Assembly (NCBI GenBank): GCA_030544235.1
Contig: CM060466.1
Span: 18,905,092-18,969,091, forward strand
Origin: Lepturacanthus savala
Lineage: Eukaryota; Chordata; Actinopteri; Scombriformes; Trichiuridae
Direction of reading: 5' to 3'
DNA length: 64,000 nucleotides
Made by a program: the position numbers and the translations under genes. Shown here piece after piece: positions 50,367-60,869 of the stretch. Under the pieces are notes generated by a model, which saw nothing but the letters and a program-made list of their open reading frames with translations, searched no databases and had not been told where the DNA came from. Positions within the stretch are counted from its first letter, which is position 1. Every line of letters starts with the position of its first letter.

Positions 50367-53300
50367 CATATATAGACTGTTCAGGACAGTTTTACCGATG
50401 CAGACAACTGCTGCTACAACAATGAAAGCTGCATTTCTGAGGATGTTCTTTAACATCATTTGAGCATGATGATGATGAGTCATGACTGAGGCGCTGACTC
50501 AACACTTATTTGGAACCTGCGGTTATTTGTCAAAATATAAACCTGCACCCTGCGTTTAAAGGGAGCAACTTCACAATTCAACATTAGATGAATTTCCCAG
50601 GACTGTAGACCACTAAACAGTAGCTGAAGATAAAGGTTTAGAAAATGTGCCACTAAAACCATTTACATAAAATAAACGTTGCTTTTAGGGACAAATATTG
50701 GTATATGATTATTTGTGAATAATTAATTACAAAACTTGCAATTAATTAGATAATTTTTTTATATTATTTTTTTTAATCAAGTACCACCCTTTGTTATTCC
50801 CACTTTGTTATTGTTTTTAGTTTTAATTAATTGTAATTAATTAGTTTCTGATTTTCCCTTTTTTTAATTTGTTTTTAATTTCAATTTAATTTGAATTAAT
50901 TAATTAATTAAATTAATTAATTATTTAAATTTCCCCCCTTTTATTCAACTGGTTTAAAATTGTAGAAGTATAGAATATAGAGAATTTAGAAAGATGGGAC
51001 CACATTTAGAAATGAAGGGTAAAACCCTCCCATGTACCTTATCGTTGATGAGCAGCTCCACAGGGTTGTGGACTCCTTGTAGCAGCACCAGCTCGTTGGG
51101 CTGCCCCGGCACCGAGTAGGAGAAGGGGGTCCCAATGCCCCCCTCTTTGGCCTTCAGCCATACGCAGGCCGTGAAGGCGTACATCTCCGTTATCTCTTTC
51201 CTGACCAGCCCGTACATGTAGTTGGTTCTCATGGGGAAGGAGAGGACGAAGCCGTCGGGGAAGGACGGCTCTGTCAGAGCTTCAGAGACACAGAAGGAGA
51301 TGAAGAGGCAGAGAGATGGAGGGTGACAGTAATACAGCCACTCTAACTCAAGGCCACGGAGCAGCTCTGATGATAGAGAGGATGTTGAGGCATTCAGAGA
51401 GGTTGGGAGAATGCTAAAAAGAAGTACATTTTTCCTCTTTTTAAACAGTTTTATTTGTGAAGTCTCTCTCCTCCAAACTCAGCATCTTTTTCTCTGTGTT
51501 GAAAAAGCTAAAAGTTGAAAGCCCCAGTTACCTTGACTGCTCTTGGTAAAGGAAATAACATGAACTTAAAGCCAAGGTCAACATGAACTATATATTTTTT
51601 TCAGTTTTAAACCTGTTTCCCTGTATAAAATGTTTATGGTTCTCTTGGTATATACATTTTTGAGTGTTTTACATCAAAATCCTAGTTTTTTCCTCTTCCT
51701 GTAAAATAGTTTTAAATATTTGATGACTCCTCCTGCACTCGAGGCGTTTACAAAAGATCATCCAATTAACGTTTTTGTTATATATGATATTGTGTTATTA
51801 TTATTCTTTGATTGAGCTAAACACTAAAATCCACCCAGTCTACTGTGGTCCAGTCAAATGTGAGGATAAATCCCTCTTGTAACTGTCCAAAGCTAATTAT
51901 CTGTTTCACAGGGAAATACATCACAAAAAGATGTTTCATGGATCCTTTATTATAAATTCATGTCATTATGAAGATTTACATACTATATAAAAAAGCAGCA
52001 AATGAGTTCGGGCAATTTCTATTTAATTTATTTGATTTTTTCTTTTTTTCAGCTCATAGCCCCGTTCGACTTTTATCGACCTTCGGGACTCATTTATCAT
52101 TTGTTTCATTCTACGACTTCCTCTCCCCTGCTGCGATGACCCACTTAGCCCACAGCGCTTATTAAAGTTTCATTTTATGCTGCTACTTGCTCTCATGTTC
52201 ATTAGGACGCTGATGCAGCCGTTTACCTACATGTGTTCATGTACTCATCCCATGTATGTATTATAAACATAGGATAGGCCCTATCCTACCCTATCCTACC
52301 CTATCCGATAGGGTATTGCCTCTCAGCAGCACGCAGATTTTTTCCAGTGGCCACTCGTGGTACTGCAACAAAAAAATCCCATGCAACTCAAAAATATTTT
52401 TCCCATAGAACGATAGAGTAAAAGAGAAGCCTGTAAAAATGTTGACAGGACACCCCCAACTATTACTATTACTACTCTGTTAATTACTAATCTTTGGATT
52501 CTATATTTTTAAGTCATGGACTTTTTATTCGTCAAAAATCTTTCTAATGGCCAGAAAAACTTGGAAAAGTCTCTATTCCCAGTGTGACATCACAGCTGTG
52601 TGATGCAGTGCAGTCGTGTTGTGTCTCAGGAGCGAGGATGGCTTTTTTTTTTTATTTAATTAATTTATTTATTTTTCTTCAAATGGTTTTTAATGTTGTC
52701 AGTAAGTGAATGTAAGGTGTTGTTTTTGCAATTAACATGTTCTCATCACCCCAGAGCATCATGGGAGGTGACTCTACTAATCAGTCTCTATAACATATAA
52801 CATGGATATAACGTGTCATATAACACGGAAATAAACCTGTAAACTTCCATTTAAATAAATAGCGGACATTTTTCAGTCCGTTATCCAGTTCTATAATACA
52901 TCCATGATTCATCCATGCACACCCCTCCCTTCATCTATTTATCCTCCACCCTGTGACTCACTGTGCTCCAGGTCGGTGATGCGGTGGTTGACGTTATCGA
53001 TGCCCTGGTTGATCTTCTCATGCTGGCCCTGTGTCTCCTTCCTCATGGCCTGCCGCTCCTTCTCCAGCATCTTTATCTTCCTCTCCAACTCCCCCTCCAG
53101 GTCCTCCACCCTCCAGGTACCCTTCCCACGCCCGGGAGAGGCCTTAGACGGGGGCTTGGAGGCGGGCGAGGCGGGGCGGCGGCCCCCCGGAGGAGCTGGG
53201 GAAGGAGGGGAGGCAACGCCCCCGGTAGGTGGAGTGGGAGATTTGACGGCCGGCCTGCCGCCACCGCTGTTGCTGTTGGCGCCCATGGACGTGTCGGTGA

Positions 53301-56300
53301 GGTTCAAGGCAGCAGGGCCGATCTCCGCCTACAGAAAGAGGAGCGAGGAAAGGAAAGAAATGAATTGGAAACTCACAAAAAAAAGAGATGGACAGGGGTC
53401 ATAAAGAAAACACAGTTCACAGGAGGTCGAAATTTGCTAAGCAGGACAGAAAATGTATTTTCATACTTGAAAATATTCACAGCAGTAACATTTCAAAATG
53501 AAATTTGTACTTTGACCATGAATGTCTGTGCTAAATCTTTCACTGGATGGGAAGCATTTTCAATAAATTCTGACTTTCATGGTCCCCACAGGATGAATCC
53601 TCCTTCCTCTAGTAAAGCCCTGGCTTTAACATCGACCTTGAGGTTGACATTTTTATTTTTTTATGAAACATCTCAACACCTATTAGATTAATAATAAATT
53701 AATTTTATTCCAAATCCCAGGAGAACATGGTGTGTGTGTGTGCCCCACAACAAGCTGGAGATCTGCCTCTCGCCCGGAGTACTCTGGGATTGGCTCCTGC
53801 AGACCCCCATGACCCTAGCAAGGAATAAGCAGGTATAGAAAATGGATGGATGAATCCCAGGAGAACAACTTCTAATGACTTTGTGGATTCTTTGATTTTT
53901 CTTTCAGCTCCTTCACTGGGTCAAAACTTCTATTTGCCCAATTTGATTAGTGAACAAACATCCGTGTTGCATTTGCCTCAGCATCTGCTGTACTTTGGCC
54001 TCAGCGCTAATTAGCAAATGTTTTCAGCCGCTCACACACTAAACTACGATGGTGCTAAACCAGATCAATGTGACATTTTGACACAATATTATTTTTCCCT
54101 TTTTTGCAACTTCTGATGTGTATCTCCATCATCAGCGCCTCTCGTGTTTGAATCCAACATAAAACTGTAAATAGATTTTCTTAAGTACGTCTTCACATGA
54201 AAGTACTACCTTTAAACATTAATCAAATCAAACAGTCAAACATTTGTCCAAATAAAGAGCTAAACACCAAAAGCTTAAGTGTCTACCACACTATTTAGTT
54301 TGATAACAATCATTATATTCAAATAGATTTTGTGGAGTTGTTAATTTTGTCTTTTGTCAAAGACACTGAGATAATGTTGGACTGTTGGACAGATGGCAAT
54401 CATCGTTGATTATCAGTGGGTAGAGTTGTCATCAATCCGGTTCACACACTTAAGAAAGCACCTGAAATGTTTGTTTTCAAGCAGACTGTTATCATTCATT
54501 TAACCCTCTATTGCATAGTGTTACCATATGGCAACAATTACTTTATCTTCATTTTTCCAAATAGCCATGATATAAAATCTATGTTTTTACAGCTAGGTGT
54601 GAAAAGGGGCTTTTATTTTGGAAGAAAATGCAATTTATGAGGTCAGGATTAAAACTATCCTGAGACTATACAACTTGTTCTTATATTTCTTAAATATATC
54701 TATTATTTAGGCCATTTTAGGTAATAAAAATTGTCAAAACATTTTTTACCATGTCTAAGTAATATTCTATGCAATAGAGGGTTAATAAGAGAAAACTAAT
54801 AATTAGTAGATGTTTGACTTATTCTATGTACTTTAACCATAACGGCAATAAGCAGATCATTTCCATTTACCTCCTAGTAGCATAAATTATAAAAAAGTAT
54901 TAGATTTATTTTCACTTTAGTGGCAGGTTAACCTGAAACTATGTTACGGTACAGGGGAGATAAAACTAAATGATAAAGCAGCACAACAAGCAGCGTTATT
55001 GATGACGAGTAGTAGCCCCGGCGGTGGTATTAGTATTCATGGCAGAAATATTAAAAAAAGAAGGTGTGGGTGAAGCAGCAGTAAATAGAGAGATGCTGCC
55101 GTTAGTGAGGGTGAGACAGCTGCGACAGAGATATATAACATCAGGAGAATCGCTGAGGCAGGACTGGACGTCCCGGATATAAATTCACACCGACGGAGGC
55201 AACCTTACTACTGACTGAGGCTGCAAGCTGCCAGTGATGCAGCAGTGTGTGTGTGTGTGTGTTAATAGCTTGCATCTCAATCTCAGCACACACACACACA
55301 CGCACACACACACACACAAGCTGAGAACCTGACCCGCCTCCCTCCCCTTGCTCCATCACCCTCCTTCCTGTCCAGCCAGCTTCATCTTTTATTTATGTCT
55401 CCATCCTGCTGTCAGATGCGGAGGTAGAGGGTAGGGAAGCGGTTGACACAGTGGGGGAGGGCCAGCAGGTGGAAAAAAGATTTCCCTCGGGTCTGTGGGG
55501 AGTGTGCATGGGACATGAGGAGCGCCTGTGACACGAGGCATTTGTCAGAGAAGAGGAGGTGAAGATAAAAGTGGATGAAAAGGCTGGAGAGGAGGAGGAG
55601 GAGGGAGTTAGAAGAACATCGGGGCACTTAGGACAAACACAAACGCCAATGTACAGGACTATAAATAATGATGCTGCACTGATATCTGCATGGTGTGGAT
55701 GTTAGAGGGAAGGTGCATCCCTCAATATTTAGCACCCATGCATTTTTTCATGTATTTATTGCATAGTGCCATATGGCAACAATTACTTTATCTTCATTTT
55801 TCTAAAAAGCTGTGATATAAAATCCATATTTTTACAGCTTTTACAGCTAGGCATTAAAAGGGGGCTTTTATTTTTTTAAAGGACATAAAATGTATACAAT
55901 TTATGAGGTCACATGGACATTTTTTGAAAATTTTCAACAAATAAAAAATTTAAATTACTAGGTAGGTAGGTAGGTAGGGTAGGTAAACTTTATTTTGTTT
56001 TACATTTAATTCAATATTGATGTTATACTTTTTCCCCTAATATGCTAAAAACATTGGTGGTCATGAAACTATCCTGAGACTATGTTTACAACCTTTTCTT
56101 ACATATTCTTTAATATATCTATTATTTAAGCCATTTTAAGTAATAAAAGCATTCAAAACATTTTTTTATTCATGGAAGGGTTAAGGGTTGAGGGGAAACA
56201 ACCTCTAATAAAACCCTGAAAGAAGCAGAAGACTTTTATTGTGAAAAATGCAGTGAATCATGCCTATATGTGAATTGAATCAATCAATCAATCAATTTTC

Positions 56301-57317
56301 AGGCTTTTTTATTATTATTTTGGTAACCGATCAGTTCTGGTAGGATTCTTTTAGTAACCTGGGAGGTCTTAAAAGTCCTGTTAACAGCCCGAAATCTGTC
56401 TCTGAAGCAGACGTGGATCTATAATGGAGTCAATGTTGATAGTGATTCACTTGTCTAATGAGTCATTTTGGTTCCAGTCCATCTCCTGCTGTCAAGCAAA
56501 ACTCAAACAGGAGCCTAAACAGCAGGAGAACAACAGGTTTTGCCAAAAGTTTGTCAGCCTGTACTCATCCTCCTCCTCCATTCTCCTCCATCCTTACCTC
56601 CAGTTTCTCGATCCGGTCCTTCAGGTCCATGATGGCCCTGGCCAGCTCCTCCACGGCTCGCGCCGTCTGCAGCTGCGCCGCCGAGGAGCTCACGTCGTCC
56701 CCGGCCATAACCCTCCGGTTCCCGCTCCAGACGCCGACGCTCCGCTCCGGGATGCTCTTCTCGTCCTCCAGGCCGCTCTCGCACTCGCTCAGCTTCCCGG
56801 TGAGCTCCCGGATGGTCCTCTGGTCCATGAGGATCTGGTCGTTCTGCTGCAGGACCGTCTGCCGGAGCTCCTCCGCCGTGGTCCGGAGGTAAGTCCAGTC
56901 CTCGTCCCCGGCTCCGTACGGGTCATCCGCCGCCTGCTCCCGCCGCTGCCTCAGCTCCTTGCTCTTACACTCTCCGGCGGGCACCGGCGTGCAGATCAGG
57001 CGGCTGAAGCTGAACTGCTTGGCGGCGCCTCCGCCGGTCTCCTCGCCGAGGTTGAGCTCGTTCAGGGTCGGGACCTCCAGGCCGATGCCGCCGAGCCCGT
57101 TCCCTCCGTAGGACTCGGCACCGTGCAGCGCTCCCAGCGGCCCCGCGTGAGCCACCGACCCGGGCTCCAGCGGCTGCAGCAGCGGCTCCGACGTCAGGGT
57201 GCCGTTGTCGCCGAGCGGCGCGGCGCGTTTCCGGGGATAAACGGTGGCCACGATACAGATGACCACACCGAGGAAGGCCAGGGAGCCCGCTCCCACGATC
57301 ACCACCACGAACTTCAT
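46389..57317 (-). CDS. nptxr: neuronal pentraxin receptor
   Basis: Five coding exons join in phase: 56598-57317 (ATG at 57315-57317), 52962-53328, 51038-51279, 49567-49746 and 46389-46634 (TGA), 584 residues. The N-terminus [20 protein letters not shown] is a signal anchor, as expected for this type II membrane pentraxin. Exons 1 and 2 give coiled coils ([36 protein letters not shown]) that drive oligomerisation with NPTX1 and NPTX2. Exons 3-5 are the pentraxin domain: [45 protein letters not shown] (the pentraxin signature HxCxS/TW region) and [23 protein letters not shown] helps cluster AMPA receptors at synapses. Five exons and the dnal4 neighbour match the human locus. Exon 1 is very GC-rich. 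Confidence 0.95.
46711..47450 (-). repeat. dispersed repeat X, copy C (interrupted)
   Basis: On the minus strand it matches copy A on both sides of a 600-bp insertion (46791-47390). It lies in the last nptxr intron. Confidence 0.7.
46791..47390. mobile_element. piggyBac-like TTAA MITE, family 2, nested in repeat X
   Basis: Ends are TTAACCCTCATGTCGTATG and, inverted, TTAAATCCTCATGTTGTGT. Each subterminal region has a TCAGATTT...AGGAACAT block. TTAA flanks both sides, and the unoccupied copy A has a single TTAA at that point. The interior is AT-rich and non-coding. Confidence 0.8.
48575..48950. mobile_element. MITE with GGGTGATATCAGGTAAA-type ends (copy 1)
   Basis: The left end is GGGGTAAGGTAAATTGGGCC; the right end GGCCCATTTTATCTGATATC then ACCC is its inverted counterpart. 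The interior shares a block with 58070-58220 (TCTGGTTCAGTCTAGATTTG onward). Another terminus-like TAGGTAAATTGGGCCAC occurs at 47949. Confidence 0.6.
50288..50375. repeat. (TA)n microsatellite
   Basis: About 85 bases of TA in an nptxr intron. Confidence 0.97.
52269..52316. repeat. palindromic CCTATC-rich cluster
   Basis: GGATAGGCCCTATCC is a perfect inverted repeat around a one-base centre. It is followed by two CTACCCTATC units and CCGATAGGGTA, which can also fold back. Confidence 0.7.
53725..53850 (+). repeat. SINE-like dispersed repeat, 3' fragment (copy 5)
   Basis: Contains CTGCCTCTCGCCC, GGGATTGGCTCCTGCAGACC and AAGGAATAAGCAGGTATAGA in an nptxr intron; 5' part absent. Confidence 0.65.
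54500..54785. mobile_element. piggyBac-like TTAA MITE, family 1 (copy 4, short)
   Basis: Left end TTAACCCTCTATTGCATAGT, right end GCAATAGAGGGTTAA, with intact TTAA on both sides. At 286 bp it is an internally deleted copy. Confidence 0.8.
55240..55320. repeat. (GT)n and (CA)n tracts
   Basis: A GT run near 55243-55262 and a CA run near 55286-55318 face each other and could form a hairpin. Confidence 0.85.
55757..56183. mobile_element. piggyBac-like TTAA MITE, family 1 (copy 5, decayed left end)
   Basis: Starts near TTATTGCATAGTGCCATATG and ends GGAAGGGTTAA. The interior matches copies 2 and 4 and holds a (TAGG)n patch at 55960-55982. Confidence 0.6.
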
Positions 57318-57606
57318 CACCGCTGAGGAGGAGACCCACGGACGGGATCACGATGCATGAAGCTGACGAACAGAGAGCAGGGTCCGATTAATCGATTAAT
57401 CATCTGATTAACTGAGAGTTTGCTGTAAAACAAACAAACAAACAAACAACAATAAAAAAAGAGGCACTTACGTAGTTAGAGAAGCTGCTGTTGTCTCCTC
57501 GCCGCCCTCTGTGTGTGTGTGATGATGGCACCTCGCTGTCTGCTCTACTGATGCTGCCTCTAAAGTCTCCGTGTTGCTAAGCTGCTCTCCTCCGCGCGTT
57601 GCCATG
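57318..57606 (-). other. upstream ORF in the nptxr leader, stop overlaps main ATG
   Basis: An ATG in good context (CCCCATGG at about 57604-57606) opens a frame across the leader exon. It continues in phase through the inferred splice and ends at a TGA whose last base is the A of the main ATG (TGATG at 57315-57319). A second in-frame ATG (57355-57357) lies in exon 1. Whether the first ATG is transcribed depends on the start site. Confidence 0.45.
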
Positions 57607-57710
57607 GGGACCGCGCGGAGAAGGCGGAGCCGCCGCCTGTGGGCATGCGTCAGCGCGTTAGCGCGAGCGGCGGCTACGCCTCCGGCAGCGGCGGAGCGAA
57701 CAAACAAGAC
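57472..57710 (-). promoter_or_regulatory. nptxr: nptxr leader exon in GC-rich promoter
   Basis: A GTAAGT donor follows 57472 on the sense strand. The matching acceptor (GTTCGTCAG) is at 57361-57369, so exon 1 starts at about 57360. The area 56600-57720 is GC- and CpG-rich, a likely CpG-island promoter. The start site is not visible. Confidence 0.5.
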
Positions 57711-57724
57711 GGTGATGAATCGAT

Positions 57725-58069
57725 GAGAGAGAGAGAGAGAGAGAACAGGAAAAAACGTGAGGCGAGAGGATGAAACAGGGACAGTTTGTGTTCGTCTGCG
57801 CGCCTTTTGCTCATTAGGCTAATTATTTTCCCAGTGTTTTGACTTTGTAATCAGATTAAAGGCGTTTTAATATTCATTCTAGTTCGGAGAGGAAACTCTA
57901 CCTAACAAGTATAAATCAAGGGCAGCTGGAAGAAACCAGGTCTTCAAACATGAAACACACAAGAGAAAGAAGAGAAAAATATAAAGACAGACATAGTTGT
58001 GGATAGTAGACTATCCATAAGTTGTCTAACAATGTCCAGGACCACCAAGACACAATTCAATAATAAACA
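57725..58069. other. upstream flank of nptxr
   Basis: A short (GA)n run (57726-57744) is followed by unremarkable AT-rich sequence. Confidence 0.4.
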
Positions 58070-58220
58070 GGGTGATACCAGGTAAATTGGTCTGGTTCAG
58101 TCTAGATTTGAAGTATTGTTTCACTACCATAGAAACCATAACCTAATCAAATCACCTGTTTCTTCCAGAGGGACTGGGACCCCCAACATCTTAAATGGAC
58201 CATTTTACCTGATATTACCC
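58070..58220. mobile_element. MITE with GGGTGATATCAGGTAAA-type ends (copy 2, 151 bp)
   Basis: Left end GGGTGATACCAGGTAAATTG; right end, inverted, GGGTAATATCAGGTAAAATG. The interior (TCTGGTTCAGTCTAGATTTG) is shared with the 48.6 kb copy. The target duplication is not clear. Confidence 0.7.
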
Positions 58221-58334
58221 TATGTATTTTTGACATGCACTCTTAAACATACAATACACAAAACACACACTATGACACAGTCCAGACCATTTATAATGAC
58301 TCTCTCTCAAATTAAATAAAGTAGGCAATTGGAA

Positions 58335-58430
58335 GACGTGTTGCTTCTTATCCAAGTTGCAATGAAGCCTAAGAACTGAAGAAGCCACTTGGATAAGAGG
58401 CCAAACGTCTTCCTAAGACAAGTCCAGTTG
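58335..58430 (+). repeat. retroelement 3'-end motif
   Basis: AGAAGCCACTTGGATAAGAG is followed by CCAAACGTCTTCC and AGACAAGTCCAGTTGAC, a motif found at the 3' part of a common fish repeat. The rest of the element is not identified. Confidence 0.4.
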
Positions 58431-60060
58431 ACTATGATGAATGAAAATATTCAGAAATGAAATAATCCAGAGCAAAAAAGTAGCAGAATTCATCAGCCTG
58501 CATCTTTTGAGAGACCTGACTATATATGTATCTCATTTTTGTAAAATACAGGTCATCCACCCAAATTACAGTGAGAGTTAGAGGAATGAAGAGGAGATTC
58601 TCTATTTGTTGATATCAGCACTACCTCAGACAGAAGTGATCAGACCCTGACGCATTAGCTGCTTCTCTGCAATGAAAATGCTTTGTACCACTTTCAGAAA
58701 GTGGTGGTTCACATCTGGGCAACAGCACGTACGATCTTTCCGATACGAATCTGTGACACTTGTGTTAATTCCTTTGTGATGAAATGGTGAAATCAACTTT
58801 GTTAACACACTTTCCATCACCCGCCTACACCTCAGAACATGTCGCAGCGTATTTAGGTGACAGCAACAAAGCCGGAGGTCACAGCACGCTAACATGTTTG
58901 ATAGCAGCAGGATCAGCAGCTTCACACAGTGCTGTAGCAGCCTGATATTTCCTAATTAGCCCTGAACACAAAGTGCAGATGAGGCCTGATGGAATGTTTG
59001 CAATTTTTTTCCCCCTGGTTTTTGGTCATAAACCAAAGTACCGGATTGAATTGTGACCTTTATATTGTCACAAAAGGTCACAGAGTTATTGAAATTCATC
59101 CTGAGGGAGGGCATGAAAATCCGTGCAAAATTTAATGACAACCCATCCCATAACGATTGAGACATTTCAGGCTGGAACTACAGCTCTAACGTGGTTAGAG
59201 CCAACATAAAGCACGGCGAGCCTTGTAACTTGATTGCATTTCTGCCCACTGAGGCGTTGGGCGGACGGAGGAATTAGTATCCCTGCCTCATCTCAGATTA
59301 ATTTATCTTCATACGACAGCTGAAAATCAGCGCAAGTCCACGGGGAAGATGTCGCTCTTTGATTCTGAAGGATTGATATCGATGTTGATGCTTTAGAAAG
59401 GCTTTGACGCTCAAACAGATACTAGGCAGGTTTTTTAGGAGTGAAAGGACGTGAGATTTGCAAAACTGCAGTAAAACAAGTTCATCCGTCTTCTTTTTTA
59501 TCCCCTGATTGCTCTTGCTTTGTTTCTAATGCGAGAACTGCAATAAAAGGCTTTTAGAAGAAAAGCAGAGACACGTCTGAGTTGCAACAGTTTAAGAAAA
59601 CCACAAACGATGTGTTTTCCGTCAGAGTCAAACTCCAAGGAAATTTCATTTGGCTTGGTTTGAAGCTTAAACCACACAACTGGAGGCTCAAGCGACAGTC
59701 TGGTCAGTAAACCCTGCTGCGACAAGTTAGCCTAGATTATGGATTAATCTCCCGAGGTGCCTGATGTGGTGTGTGCACGCTCACGTGCTCACACACGCGC
59801 TGATGTGGAGCATCGGCATGAAACCACAGTGACTATTTCGGTTGTGTTTGGCTTCTAAACACAGTAACCTCTGCCAAGGTGGAGAAATAGAGGAAAAAAA
59901 TGGATAGTTTGAACCTCGAAATCTCCTCTGTTTTACATCCATTCTGAACAGTAGACAAATACAAAAGAATGAAGCCGTTCAGACCAGCAGGAACGCATTC
60001 ATTAAAACATCAGGAGGCATCGTGACCTTAACATCACCCCAGCCTTCACAATCCACCTAT

Positions 60061-60063
<3 letters not shown>
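58431..60063. other. intergenic, nothing recognised
   Basis: No exon-like or repeat structure found between nptxr and the CA repeat. Confidence 0.4.

Positions 60064-60112
<49 letters not shown>
60064..60112. repeat. (CA)n microsatellite
   Basis: About 24 perfect dinucleotide units. Confidence 0.97.
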
Positions 60113-60115
<3 letters not shown>

Positions 60116-60515
60116 CCTGGAGCAGAGCAGCTCAACAGCTCCTCTCTGTGGGATTTTTGAGGATGACAACAGCTTGAGCAAAATCGGCAGGAGCAGTATA
60201 AGAAATTTGTTAAATAAAAGATTTTGTTTGAAGTTGTAACAATCATTTGTTTTATATTAACAATGGATCCAATGAAAATAAGTAATATTGAATGAGTTGC
60301 TTGCAGCAATAGAGGCAAAAAGGATCGGGAGAACTGGGGATAAAAACTCACATTTACAGAAAACAAGCTCAATATGAACTAAAACAAAAGAAAATCATAA
60401 ACTGTCATAGATGACAATCAGGTTGTCAGAAAACAAATAAAAATAAAGTGTCTCCCTGTATAATTATGAGATTGTTTGCCAACAATTATACAAGATGTCA
60501 GTGTTTTTCCTTCAG

Positions 60516-60705
60516 AGCTGCAGGAGATGAAAGCAGATATGAGGTGCTGGGAGGTGGAGTGGGTGTCCTTGGCCTGTTGGGAGACATGTTAACGTGGGCA
60601 GATGACCCATTTAACAAGGATCATCTCACTTCTCTCAACAGTAATTCTGAACTGTGTAGGACGCTGTGTGAGTTTGGGATTGAAAGGTTATATCTCACAT
60701 TCTAA
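60516..60705 (+). CDS. possible orphan exon, unknown protein
   Basis: A strong acceptor (TTTTTCCTTCAG) is followed by an open frame reading AAGDESRYEVLGGGVGVLG and then LTWADDPFNKDHLTSLN, ending at TAA (60703-60705). The composition is protein-like and not repeat-derived. A weak donor (GTTATA) follows 60686. I do not recognise a family. It could be an exon of an unseen plus-strand gene, or chance. Confidence 0.3.
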
Positions 60706-60869
60706 TTTTAAATAGATTTCTACTGAATTTAGGCGTTTACATTTAAAGTTGTGTAATATTTGTCATGTTAATTTTGCCACAAAAACTAACAAAACACATT
60801 TTTCTAATTAGCAATTCCAAAAAAATCTAATGTTAAAAGAGTAAAAAAAAAAAAGATGAAGCAAACTGC

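Noticed and set aside
52963..53691. Long plus-strand ORFs near 53 kb
   Set aside because: Antisense of nptxr exon 2, which is in phase with its neighbouring exons.
57318..57320. Starting nptxr one codon earlier
   Set aside because: That codon is GTG; the first ATG in the frame is at 57315-57317 and matches the family N-terminus.
56424..57326. 300-codon plus-strand ORF
   Set aside because: It is the antisense shadow of GC-rich nptxr exon 1; its Leu/Pro/Arg-rich composition follows from the complement, and the minus strand codes a recognised protein.
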